Counted from the stretch's first letter, positions 14,512 through 21,715 are shown. The stretch is DNA of 28,612 nucleotides from Bacteroidia bacterium (GCA_025996815.1 BNTT01000027.1:1-28612), one strand, 5' to 3'. Numbers and translations are program-made. The notes: generated from the sequence alone by a model not told the origin.

Positions 14512-16851
14512 TTATTCTTTTAATTTTTCTAAGCGGTCGTCCACAAGTTGCAGGATGTCGTCGTCCGCGTTTGTATAGTTTGTTTGCAAACTTTCAAGAT
14601 ATTGACGCGCCTGCGTGAGGTCGCCTTCTGCCACATAAATATCCGACAGGAGGATGAAACTTTTTGCCAGCCAGTAGGTGCTGGGCGATTCCTGCTCGAT
14701 AAACTGCTCAACGGTGGATTTTGCTTCGATATATTGCTGCTTGTTGAAATACAGCGTTGCCAGATAGTGGTAGGCTTCCGATTTGTGGAACCCGTCGGGG
14801 AAGGCTTGCAGGTAGTTTGCCAATGCCTCCTGTGCCTTTTCCGGCTTTTTTTCGGACACGAAACGCTCCGCCGCCAGATAGGTCAATTTGTCCTGCTCGG
14901 TGGCGTCAAACATTGCGCCCTTGCCCAGCGAACGGACATATTCGGCATACGCCGCCACGTCGTTGGCATCGAAATACACCGATTTGAGGTCTTGCAGTGC
15001 CACTTGGGCTTCGTCGCTGTCGGGATAGCCGGCAATCACCTGCTTGTATGCCGCCGCCGCGTGTTGGGTGTCGCCGTCATTGTAGTAGAGCAGCCCGATT
15101 TCCAGACCGGCTTTGCGGGCTTGGTCGGTGGTGGGATAGTCCTTCAAGAGGCTTTGATAGGTGGCGATAGCCGCCTTGCTGTTGTCGAGCATCACCTGTG
15201 CGCGCCCTTTTTCATACAGTGCGTTGGGCAAATAGGGCGACTGCGGCGAATTGCGCATCAGTTCGTCCATCAGGGCGATTTTCCCCTTGTAATTCTTCTG
15301 TAAACCAAGCACATAGCCCTTCTGAAACAGGGTGTAATCGGCGGCATCCGGCGCAAGCCTGCCCGCCTGACTGTATGCCGCCTCCGCCTCCGCAAGGCGG
15401 CGTTTGTCGAGATAGCAGTCGCCCAAACGCGCATAGGCATCCGCCAGCGTAATCCGGTCGGCACCCCCCTGCGCGATGTATGCCTTGAAATAGTTTTCGG
15501 CTTGCGTGTAGTCTTTCTGCTTAAACGAGCAATAGCCCAAGCCATAATTCGCCGCACTGACGGTGTTGACGATGGATAAAAAATCGCTCGCCGCCATCTT
15601 GAAATTGCCCTCACGGTAGTAGGATTCGCCCCGCCAAAAGATGGAGGCGGTTTTGTCGGCATATTCGCCCACCTCCACCGCCTGATTGAAATAGCCGATA
15701 GCGGCACTGTAGCGGTTGCTTATCAATTCTTCCGTGCCGAGATAGTAGAGCAACTGCTGCTTTGTGCCCAGGATTTTCGCGTTCGGCTGTTGTATTTTGT
15801 CGATGGACGCGAGCGCGGCGGGGTAGTTTTTGCTCGTCAGGTAGGCATCAATCAGTGCGTCATACACCTGGTCGGTGTATTCGGATTGCGGATAGGCATT
15901 CAGGAAATCCTCCAGCAACGCCATTGATTCGCTCAACGGCACTTTGGGACTTGCGTGTTTCAGCATCGCGTAGTTGAACATCGCCGCCTCTTTTGCCTTC
16001 CGGTCGAAATTCATCCGCGCCGCCCGTTCAAACGCGGGCAATGCCCCGTCCGGCTCGTTCAACTGCATATAAGACTGACCCATAGCGAGATACATATTCT
16101 GCTGAATGACAGACATCGGACTACTCGCAAGGGGCGAGCGGGGCAAGCCCGCAACGGCATTGGACAGGTATTTGACGGCTTCGCTGTAATTCTTTTCGTG
16201 ATACAGCGCAAGCCCCAGCCGCGAAAAATCGGCGGACGACATCGATTTTGAACTCCTGTCCACCAGCGGCTTGAGGTGCTCCACCACGGCAGCATAATTG
16301 CCTTTGGCAAAGTCGATTTGCGTCATATAATACTCCACATCGCGATGAAAAATATATTCATTTTTCAGAGGCTCAAACAGGCGTTCGGCGGCTTTATAGT
16401 TCCCCGCTTCCATCTGCATAACGCCCTTATAGAAGGCGTGGTGCTGCCGGTCGGCACGCGACAGGGCATTGACATCGCACTTGTTGAGCCAAGCCCCGGC
16501 AGCCGCATCTTTTTTGGAAAACAGCACATCGGCGAGCATAAAATACAGTTCGTTGGTATGAATAGACTGCGGATGCGCCTTAATAAACGCCTCCAGCGGC
16601 TTCGCATTCGACAATTGACCCAGCCGAAAAGTGGAAGCCAGCAACAAAAACTCAATTTCGGGGTCGGCAGGCGCATCGGGCGCAGCCAAAGCCTCCAGCC
16701 GATTCAACATATCCACGCACCCCACATAGTTCCGGTCGGCATACATCCGTTGCCCCTCACGCAGAAGGTTATCCGGCGAAAGAGGCTCAAAATACTGCGC
16801 CACAACAAGTTGCGCACAAAACAAACAACAAATCATCCCAATTTTTCTCAT
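14512..16851 (-). CDS. Secreted tetratricopeptide-repeat protein
   Basis: The 779-residue product has a signal peptide (about residues 1-18, ending VVAQ) and is helical TPR repeats almost throughout, for example FPDGFHKSEAYHYLATLYF near the end and GYPDSDEAQVALQDL in the second half. The pattern (many units ending in YP.S..A..A) resembles periplasmic scaffolds such as YbgF/BamD-like proteins but is far longer. It is followed after four bases by the outer-membrane barrel gene, and the pair together occurs widely in Bacteroidota; a joint role in outer-membrane assembly or transport is inference. A stretch AGLPRSPLASS near residue 235-245 is encoded by two adjoining palindromes. The promoter upstream is nearly ideal. 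Confidence 0.82.
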   Translation of the reverse strand: MRKIGMICCLFCAQLVVAQYFEPLSPDNLLREGQRMYADRNYVGCVDMLNRLEALAAPDAPADPEIEFLLLASTFRLGQLSNAKPLEAFIKAHPQSIHTNELYFMLADVLFSKKDAAAGAWLNKCDVNALSRADRQHHAFYKGVMQMEAGNYKAAERLFEPLKNEYIFHRDVEYYMTQIDFAKGNYAAVVEHLKPLVDRSSKSMSSADFSRLGLALYHEKNYSEAVKYLSNAVAGLPRSPLASSPMSVIQQNMYLAMGQSYMQLNEPDGALPAFERAARMNFDRKAKEAAMFNYAMLKHASPKVPLSESMALLEDFLNAYPQSEYTDQVYDALIDAYLTSKNYPAALASIDKIQQPNAKILGTKQQLLYYLGTEELISNRYSAAIGYFNQAVEVGEYADKTASIFWRGESYYREGNFKMAASDFLSIVNTVSAANYGLGYCSFKQKDYTQAENYFKAYIAQGGADRITLADAYARLGDCYLDKRRLAEAEAAYSQAGRLAPDAADYTLFQKGYVLGLQKNYKGKIALMDELMRNSPQSPYLPNALYEKGRAQVMLDNSKAAIATYQSLLKDYPTTDQARKAGLEIGLLYYNDGDTQHAAAAYKQVIAGYPDSDEAQVALQDLKSVYFDANDVAAYAEYVRSLGKGAMFDATEQDKLTYLAAERFVSEKKPEKAQEALANYLQAFPDGFHKSEAYHYLATLYFNKQQYIEAKSTVEQFIEQESPSTYWLAKSFILLSDIYVAEGDLTQARQYLESLQTNYTNADDDILQLVDDRLEKLKE
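16124..16152. repeat. Two adjoining 5-bp-stem palindromes, each with 5-nt loop, inside the TPR gene
   Basis: CTCGC/AAGGG/GCGAG at 16124-16138 runs directly into GCGGG/GCAAG/CCCGC at 16138-16152. The second is the reverse complement of the aroA palindrome at 8784-8798. Confidence 0.6.
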
Positions 16852-16873
16852 GCGATATACTCGAATGTTTCGG

Positions 16874-16904
16874 CAAAGGTACGATAATTATTTTATACGG
16901 CAAA
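16874..16904 (-). promoter_or_regulatory. Promoter of the TPR/outer-membrane-protein operon, TTTG-N19-TACCTTTG
   Basis: On the minus strand TTTG (16904-16901) and TACCTTTG (16881-16874) are 19 bp apart, a very good match to the phylum consensus, with the ATG 22 bp downstream. Confidence 0.78.
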
Positions 16905-16966
16905 AAAACTGCCAACTAAAAATTCAACGCCAAGCCGATGCCATCACTTTTCTATCTGAATAAAAT

Positions 16967-16997
16967 TTGCTTATAAAAATAAAAAGGCGTAACTTTG
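16967..16997 (+). promoter_or_regulatory. Promoter of the VapBC-type pair, TTG-N20-TAACTTTG
   Basis: TTG at 16967-16969 (part of TTTG) and TAACTTTG at 16990-16997 are separated by 20 bp. A possible ATG frame starting at 16995 would overlap the -7 element, so translation more likely begins at 17031. Confidence 0.75.
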
Positions 16998-17030
16998 TGG
17001 CGAAATAAACAATTAATTTTAGTAAAAACG

Positions 17031-17252
17031 ATGAGAACAGCAGTAATGGAAAGAGGTGTAGCGATTGAACAAACTGTTCGCGCTGATGTTTTGGCCGGCA
17101 TAATAGATATTCCTGTGCAATTTTTGGGGCAAGATGTCATAATTTCTATCGCGCCCAAGCGTTCTCGCCGTCGTTTTTCGGATTTGCCACTCTACAAGGT
17201 TTCACGACCGGCTCTTGAAGTGTTGGAAGAATTACGGGAGGACAGGTTGTGA
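17031..17252 (+). CDS. Small VapB-like antitoxin candidate
   Basis: The 73-residue product starts at ATG 17031, downstream of a clear promoter. It is short and basic in its middle part (APKRSRRRF), and it lies directly ahead of a PIN-domain toxin whose GTG start overlaps its stop codon by four bases. That arrangement is the hallmark of type II toxin-antitoxin operons, in which the small upstream protein neutralises the toxin and represses the shared promoter. The C-terminal stretch LPLYKVSRPALEVLEELREDRL is a plausible toxin-binding helix. No DNA-binding family could be assigned with certainty from sequence alone. Confidence 0.68.
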   Translation: MRTAVMERGVAIEQTVRADVLAGIIDIPVQFLGQDVIISIAPKRSRRRFSDLPLYKVSRPALEVLEELREDRL

Positions 17253-17656
17253 AAATATATCTGGATACATCCGCGTTGGTTCGCTTAATTTCCGATGAAG
17301 CAGGAAATATTGAAGTTCGCGCTTTCTTTGACCGCCTACAAGATGAAGGCTATACTTTTGTGACTACTGTGATTACCGAAGTTGAATTGCGCAGGACGGT
17401 ACAAAAATTAGGAATACCGCAGTCTGCGGTGTCTGACGTGCTTGAAAATGTCCATCTTATCCCCGTGGATAGACCAATTATTTTACGTGCCGGACTTGTA
17501 GGCATTCCCAAAGGTCTTGAATATCTTCGTTCGCTTGATGCCATTCATGTTGCAACTGCCGAATATGTTCAGCCCGGTTTTGCTATCACTTACGACAAAA
17601 AACAAGCAAAAGCCTTTGAAGATGTGGGCATTTCTGTCAAATTGTCTGAACCTTGA
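17249..17656 (+). CDS. vapC: PIN-domain toxin ribonuclease, VapC-type
   Basis: The 135-residue product has the complete acidic set of a PIN nuclease: D6 in MKIYLDTSALVRL, E44 in VITEVELRR, D97 in RSLDAIHVATA and D116 in ITYDKKQAKAFEDVG. These residues hold magnesium and cut RNA, in known VapC proteins often tRNA or rRNA. It starts with GTG inside the stop codon of the antitoxin, so the two are translationally coupled. The last codons (KLSEP) lie at the beginning of a 225-bp sequence that is repeated at 18863-19087. RNA target is unknown. Confidence 0.88.
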   Translation: MKIYLDTSALVRLISDEAGNIEVRAFFDRLQDEGYTFVTTVITEVELRRTVQKLGIPQSAVSDVLENVHLIPVDRPIILRAGLVGIPKGLEYLRSLDAIHVATAEYVQPGFAITYDKKQAKAFEDVGISVKLSEP

Positions 17657-17864
17657 TTGTCATAAGATTAAGAAGATTACCAAGATGGTGTATTATCTTG
17701 ATAATCTTCTTCGCCTGAGCTGTGATTTTCTCGGAACCACTAAAAATTCAACGTCAAGCCTATCCCATTGTTTTTCACATTGAAATTCAGGGAGGCTTTG
17801 GGCTTCGTGGAGCGACAATTCTTAATTATATATCTCAACAGAGGCTTTTTTATTAGAGCCCAAT
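17640..17864. repeat. Left copy of a 225-bp direct repeat
   Basis: It starts AATTGTCTGAACCTTGATT and ends about TTAGAGCCCAAT. It aligns over its whole length with 18863-19087 with scattered mismatches and one single-base gap. It contains the vapC stop codon, a long hairpin, and about 100 bp that correspond to the 3' end of the CsgG-like gene (18983 onward) but are no longer an open gene. This copy also accounts for most of the 237-bp gap between vapC and the DUF3990 gene. Confidence 0.88.
17670..17711. terminator. Long hairpin after vapC, left copy
   Basis: AAGAAGATTA-C-CAAGAT pairs with ATCTTG-A-TAATCTTCTT: 16 of 17 positions match, with an 8-nt loop. It sits 13 bp after the vapC stop and could end transcription from either direction, although a strong T-run is missing. 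The sequence resembles short dispersed intergenic repeats of Bacteroidota. Confidence 0.55.
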
Positions 17865-17893
17865 TGGTTAATATCCACCAACAAGCCATGCTT

Positions 17894-18571
17894 TCACCTT
17901 TGAATTTCTTTTTTTAACATGGCATAAATTTCTTGCCAAGATTTTTTTGATAAATCAGTGCTTTCGTCCAGAAAGGTTTCAAAAGTTTTTGAGTTATAAA
18001 ACAAATCTGTGGCTTGCGTTTCGTCTATTTGATTATCAAGCATCAGTTGCTCTACAATTAAATCGTCTATTTGAATAATTTTTGAGTCGGTGTTTTTTTC
18101 AACAGACGAAAGCATTTGCAACGAGGCGGTTGTGCAAAAGCAAATTTGGTGCATTGGCTTTTTAAACTTCAGTTCTGTAAGAAAAACTTCTTTGGTAACA
18201 TCGCCGTTCAAATAATCGTAAATCCGCGCAGCAATAGCATCATTAGCAACAGGACCTTCTACAATATCATAATCGTGCATCGGTTTTGAGGCAATGCTTG
18301 CGCGGTTTTTTACAATAAAATCAAGCCATTGTTCCGTATAGCCATCGAAACGCAAAACTTTGAAATCTCTGTCTTCAAAGGCATATTCATTGAAAATAAA
18401 TTCAGTAACAACAGGCATCGTGTCGTGCCAAGAAGCCACTCTTGCGGCAATATCTTCGGCTTGTTTCAAAAATTTTGTCACATAAAATCCGTGTCCAAAG
18501 TCAGTGCCAATCCTGCATTTTGACAAGTCTATAGTCTCAATTTTCACATCGCTGCCGTGGTATACATTCAT
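17894..18571 (-). CDS. DUF3990-family protein, probable ADP-ribosyltransferase-like toxin
   Basis: The 225-residue product starts at ATG 18571, giving MNVYHGSD. The longer frame would add eight residues that overlap the preceding gene. Family features are YHGSDVKI at the start, GTDFGHGFYVTKF (about 22-34), YDIVEGPVANDAIAARIYDY (about 101-120) and HQICFCTTASL (about 141-151). H5, Y30 and Q142 sit where H, Y and Q/E lie in ADP-ribosyltransferases, with HGS and GFY recalling the HGT and GIYF motifs of PARP enzymes. That catalytic reading is inference. It overlaps the small DUF3791 gene by four bases, so it is probably the toxin of a two-gene module. The extra C-terminal region (150-225) is mostly helical. 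Confidence 0.75.
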   Translation of the reverse strand: MNVYHGSDVKIETIDLSKCRIGTDFGHGFYVTKFLKQAEDIAARVASWHDTMPVVTEFIFNEYAFEDRDFKVLRFDGYTEQWLDFIVKNRASIASKPMHDYDIVEGPVANDAIAARIYDYLNGDVTKEVFLTELKFKKPMHQICFCTTASLQMLSSVEKNTDSKIIQIDDLIVEQLMLDNQIDETQATDLFYNSKTFETFLDESTDLSKKSWQEIYAMLKKEIQR

Positions 18572-18789
18572 CTCAAACCTCCATTTCTGCGGCAAACAGT
18601 AAACATCTCACGTTCCACCCAAAATGGATTTTGAATGTGCAACGCCCACCAATGATTTCGCAAATAATCGAATCCACCATACCGACGCAAATAAATGTAT
18701 GCCTCACGCTTGCTCATTTTGTAGGCTTTGGCAAACTGAGCAATCATAAAGGTAATAAATCGAACTTTGTTATGCGTTTCTTCGTTCAT
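18568..18789 (-). CDS. DUF3791-family small protein, probable partner/antitoxin
   Basis: The 73-residue product has the family layout: helical N-terminal half (FITFMIAQFAKAYKMSKREAYIYL), then GGFDYLRNHWWALH and a short basic end. DUF3791 genes are commonly found directly upstream of DUF3990, as here, and the ATGA overlap implies translational coupling. A near-ideal promoter lies 20 bp upstream. Its small size, upstream position and coupling suggest an antitoxin or carrier-type partner, but no biochemical role was read from the sequence. Base composition is poorer in G+C than in the housekeeping genes nearby, as is that of its partner. Confidence 0.72.
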   Translation of the reverse strand: MNEETHNKVRFITFMIAQFAKAYKMSKREAYIYLRRYGGFDYLRNHWWALHIQNPFWVEREMFTVCRRNGGLR

Positions 18790-18808
18790 ATATAGAAAAT
18801 TGATGCCA

Positions 18809-18838
18809 CAAAGTTACACTTTTTTCCCGAATTGACAA
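18809..18838 (-). promoter_or_regulatory. Promoter of the DUF3791-DUF3990 pair, TTG-N19-TAACTTTG
   Basis: On the minus strand TTG (18838-18836) and TAACTTTG (18816-18809) are 19 bp apart. The promoter lies inside the cassette, so the module carries its own transcription start. Confidence 0.72.
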
Positions 18839-18862
18839 GTGAAAAAATAAAATGATGGGTAT

Positions 18863-19087
18863 AATTGTCTGAACCTTGATTCTCGTAAGATTAAGAAGAT
18901 TACCAAGATGGTGTATTATCTTGATAATCTTCTTCGCCTGAACTGTGATTTTCTCGGAACCACTAAAAATTCAACGCCAAGCCTATCCATTGTTTTTCAC
19001 ATTGAAATTCAAAGATACTTTGGGCGTAGTGGAGCGACAATTCCTATTGTATATCTCAACAGAGGCTTTCTTGTTGTTAGAGCCAAT
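18863..19087. repeat. Right copy of the 225-bp direct repeat
   Basis: This copy contains the vapC-end sequence (AATTGTCTGAACC) without a vapC gene before it, the long hairpin, and the true 3' end of the CsgG-like gene. Comparison with 17640-17864 shows that the 998 bp between the copies is the extra DNA. Confidence 0.88.
18893..18934. terminator. Long hairpin, right copy
   Basis: The stem and loop are the same as at 17670-17711, with identical stem sequence. Here it lies about 50 bp beyond the stop of the CsgG-like gene and upstream of the DUF3791 promoter, so it may end transcription of the three-gene operon at 18983-21656. Confidence 0.5.
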
Positions 19088-19915
19088 GATGAAAAGTGGA
19101 ATACTGGTAATAGCTGAAGCGGCTCCAAGCACTACTACCATCCCATATAAGTCTGAGTTGTTGCTATACCCGTACTCGTCCACGTCTGTCAGTGAAAGAA
19201 CACCACCTGCAACAACCAGACCAGCACCACCCCAGAGGAATCTTTTACCCCATTTTGCTTGATTTGCACCTTTTTGAAATCTGTCAAAGGCTTCCAAACA
19301 ATTATTTTCCAAGTAATCCTGATACTCTTTTTGTGTCATTCGGTCTTTGCTGCCTTCAAAGTAGTATGCGCCGCCCGCTTGACGAATTCTGCCTTCACGC
19401 AAAAGAGATGCGGCACTCACCAATTCTGTTTCGGTCTGTTGTACTGTTGAAATTCCTTGGGTCCCCAACAATTGATTTACAACGGCTTCACATATTTTTT
19501 CCTCACCACCTGAAGAAAAAGTGAACGGCTTGGTACTGTTTTTCACCGTTGCCGTTTCCACATCTATCAAACGTGCTGATAGAAACTGCTTGTTGCCCAT
19601 ATTACCAACTTTGGCAATGCACACCAATTGCACGCCAAATTGTTTCCCCAATCGGGAAATCTGATTGTCGTCCACATTGCCGGATTGTTGATAACCCTGC
19701 TCCTTGTTTAACTCTTTCAAGAAGTCAGACGTGCGTTCTACGGCAGTGTAGCCGCTACTTCGCACAATGGCATCCACTAAGTATGCCCCAACAAACTCGT
19801 CGGTACCTTTGTCTGAACTGCCGGTTACATACACCGCCACCTTTTGCCGACTCTCTTGCCCCATCGCTGCGTTTATGCAGCACAAGGCGAACACTAAAAA
19901 CACTGTCTTTTTCAT
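18983..19915 (-). CDS. Secreted CsgG/LpoB-like protein with C-terminal membrane segments
   Basis: The 310-residue product has a signal peptide (about residues 1-19, ending AAMGQ). A region resembling the CsgG/LpoB nucleotide-binding-like fold follows: KVAVYVTG, then AYLVDAIVRSSGYTAVERTSDFL and GVQLVCIAKVG...LSARLIDVETATV (about 25-135). The C-terminal part has two hydrophobic stretches (FLWGGAGLVVAGGVL and MVVVLGAASAITSIPLFIIG, about 225-280). It is the third gene of an operon with two LPP20-like proteins. Relatives in Gram-negatives help form outer-membrane pores or activate cell-wall enzymes; which applies here is unknown. The last about 100 bp are repeated at 17761-17864. Confidence 0.72.
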   Translation of the reverse strand: MKKTVFLVFALCCINAAMGQESRQKVAVYVTGSSDKGTDEFVGAYLVDAIVRSSGYTAVERTSDFLKELNKEQGYQQSGNVDDNQISRLGKQFGVQLVCIAKVGNMGNKQFLSARLIDVETATVKNSTKPFTFSSGGEEKICEAVVNQLLGTQGISTVQQTETELVSAASLLREGRIRQAGGAYYFEGSKDRMTQKEYQDYLENNCLEAFDRFQKGANQAKWGKRFLWGGAGLVVAGGVLSLTDVDEYGYSNNSDLYGMVVVLGAASAITSIPLFIIGSNNKKASVEIYNRNCRSTTPKVSLNFNVKNNG

Positions 19916-19944
19916 CTTTTTTTATTTTTTTTAATTATTATTAT

Positions 19945-20994
19945 TTACTCTATCCATAACAAAATCTTTTCGGCAACTACCGACACCGCATCTTCCAACG
20001 CTTTTCGCCCTGCTCGTTCATTGCTACTTGACCCGCCTTTTTGCGACAATTCATCATTGAACACGACTTTCTGCTTATGATTGTCGTATAATTCCAATTC
20101 CACATCAGCATAGCAAAACACCAAAGCATTTGAATTGCTGATTTCGCGGGTTGTGGCGACCATTTTGAGTTTTAGGTCTGCATTTTCTGCACTATCGGAG
20201 AAACTGCAACCCTTACTTGCCAAAATGGCTTTCACTTTATTGGTAAGCACATTGCTGGATTGCCCAAAATTGCTTTCTTTGCTTTCCACATACACATACA
20301 GCCCTTGCGCCAAACGCGCTAACATCTGCGTTGCCTTGCTGCGCAAATTTTCAGACTTTGTTTGCTGCAAACTTTCGCTGTCGCTGTCGGTGGCATCCAT
20401 TGCTGTCAGCAAATCCTGTGCGTAGCGCACTTTGGCTAACAGAGACATTGCCTCCTCGCATTGCTTGCGGGCTTTCGCTTTTTCGCCGCCTTGTTCCAAT
20501 TGCTCGGCGGTGGTCAAACTGCCCTCTGCCTGCTGCAAAAGCATCCCGATGTTGGCTTTGTAGTAACCGATGACTTCATATTTGTTGGCGTAGGCAAACG
20601 CATAAACGGTATTCGATGCTTTATCGTAATACGATTCTGTTTTTATGCCTACTATTTCGGCATCGGCAGACGTTTTTGCTTCGCTGGAGAAACCTTCGCG
20701 TTCGAGGTATTTGCCATTCGCGGTTTGCGTTGCGATGTTGCTTTGCGTTTTTGCTTCTATTTTCACACGAATTTTCTTCACAAGTTCGGTTTGCGCATCG
20801 GTTTTGGTGCGCTCCACAAAATCTTGCGGAGACTTTCCCTTCTCTATGATGTTGTAGGCAAAACCGGTGTAGAAAGTTTCGCTCGAATAGCGCGATGCTC
20901 GCACATTCTCATTGAGCCACGCAGGAGGTGTGTCTTGCCCCCAAAGGGCAAAAAACACCGACAAAAAGCATATTGTTGAAATCGTCTTTTTCAT
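19945..20994 (-). CDS. LPP20-like secreted protein
   Basis: The 349-residue product has a signal peptide (about residues 1-19, ending ALWGQ). An LPP20-like region comes next: PPAWLNENVRASRYSSETFYTGFAYN, then ERTKTDAQTELVKKIRVKIEAKTQSN (about 22-95), a pattern of small surface lipoproteins and flagellar-associated proteins. There is no lipobox cysteine. The middle is a helical region rich in E, Q and K, and the C-terminal third (about 235-345) begins with a second SSNVLTNKVKAILASKGC domain like those seen in outer-membrane assembly proteins. It overlaps the upstream gene by four bases, so the operon is tightly coupled. Confidence 0.68.
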   Translation of the reverse strand: MKKTISTICFLSVFFALWGQDTPPAWLNENVRASRYSSETFYTGFAYNIIEKGKSPQDFVERTKTDAQTELVKKIRVKIEAKTQSNIATQTANGKYLEREGFSSEAKTSADAEIVGIKTESYYDKASNTVYAFAYANKYEVIGYYKANIGMLLQQAEGSLTTAEQLEQGGEKAKARKQCEEAMSLLAKVRYAQDLLTAMDATDSDSESLQQTKSENLRSKATQMLARLAQGLYVYVESKESNFGQSSNVLTNKVKAILASKGCSFSDSAENADLKLKMVATTREISNSNALVFCYADVELELYDNHKQKVVFNDELSQKGGSSSNERAGRKALEDAVSVVAEKILLWIE

Positions 20995-21656
20995 TGTTCT
21001 GCAAATCCTGCGCGCACAAATTCGGAAATCTTGTTGGCGTGTTCCTGCGCCAGTTGGGTTTCTTTCGCCGCAGTTTCCATTGCGCGCATACGGGCTTTGG
21101 AGGCACTGCTCTCATCGATGACATAGAACACTTTGTACTCCTTAGTGCCATCCTTTTGTTCTTTTACGAGTGAAAAACTTGGCTGAAGCACGCCTTTCAC
21201 TTCTGTCCCCACCGCACGCTCGTAAGCCGCATAAAAATTGTCAAACTCACCATTGCCCGATGTCTGGTCCAGATTGGCATCGGAGGTAATTCGTCCTTTC
21301 ACATACGAACTCGCATTGTTGGCATACTGTACAACGGCATTGTTGAACGCCGCCTGTTTGCACACATTGATTGATTGGCAAGCCGAAACCTCGCCCACAA
21401 TCTCATAATTGCCTTCATTAGCATTGAGTTTCTGGTAATACTCCAGCAATGCAACATCAATCGTTTTTGCACTGCCCGTAAGTTTCCAGCCATCTTTGCT
21501 AAACTCTTTTTTCCGCTCTTTAAACTGCTTGTCGCGTGCTTTTTGCAGTTGTTTCTCTGCCTTCGTCTCCTTTGCAGACACCTCTTGCGGAACAGCTGTA
21601 AACATAGATACAGCAACCAATGCCATTACGGCAACTCTTAAATAACTCTTTTTCAT
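20991..21656 (-). CDS. Secreted protein related to the LPP20-like neighbour
   Basis: The 221-residue product has a signal peptide (about residues 1-28, ending EVSAK), then a strongly charged segment (KETKAEKQLQKARDKQFKERKK) and a globular part with EVSACQSINVCKQAAFNNAVVQYANNASSYVKGR (about 88-122). The alternation of Ala/Asn-rich helix and charged strand resembles the LPP20 region in the next gene. It is the first gene of the three-gene operon. No TAnnTTTG element is seen just upstream on the minus strand, so its promoter may be atypical or lie further away. Function is unknown. Confidence 0.65.
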   Translation of the reverse strand: MKKSYLRVAVMALVAVSMFTAVPQEVSAKETKAEKQLQKARDKQFKERKKEFSKDGWKLTGSAKTIDVALLEYYQKLNANEGNYEIVGEVSACQSINVCKQAAFNNAVVQYANNASSYVKGRITSDANLDQTSGNGEFDNFYAAYERAVGTEVKGVLQPSFSLVKEQKDGTKEYKVFYVIDESSASKARMRAMETAAKETQLAQEHANKISEFVRAGFAEQ

Positions 21657-21702
21657 AACTTTTTAATTTTTAAAAATTGTTTATAATAATTTTTTAAACT
21701 TC

Positions 21703-21710
21703 TATTTTTG
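21703..21710 (+). promoter_or_regulatory. -7 promoter element (TATTTTTG) ahead of a putative RNA gene
   Basis: TATTTTTG matches TAnnTTTG. A TTG at 21677-21679 is 23 bp upstream, slightly further than ideal. No protein-coding frame follows on this strand, only a series of hairpins. Confidence 0.4.
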
Positions 21711-21715
21711 CACAC

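Noticed and set aside
14548..15303. Antisense frame of 251 codons opposite the TPR gene
   Set aside because: It is a shadow frame in a G+C-rich coding region, with no recognisable motif.
16995..17030. Earlier ATG for the VapB-like antitoxin
   Set aside because: The ATG at 16995 lies inside the -7 promoter element and would precede the transcript start; ATG 17031 was preferred.
16874..18900. CRISPR array
   Set aside because: The only repeats here are two long, widely separated copies of a junction, with no short regular spacers. No array was seen anywhere in the window.
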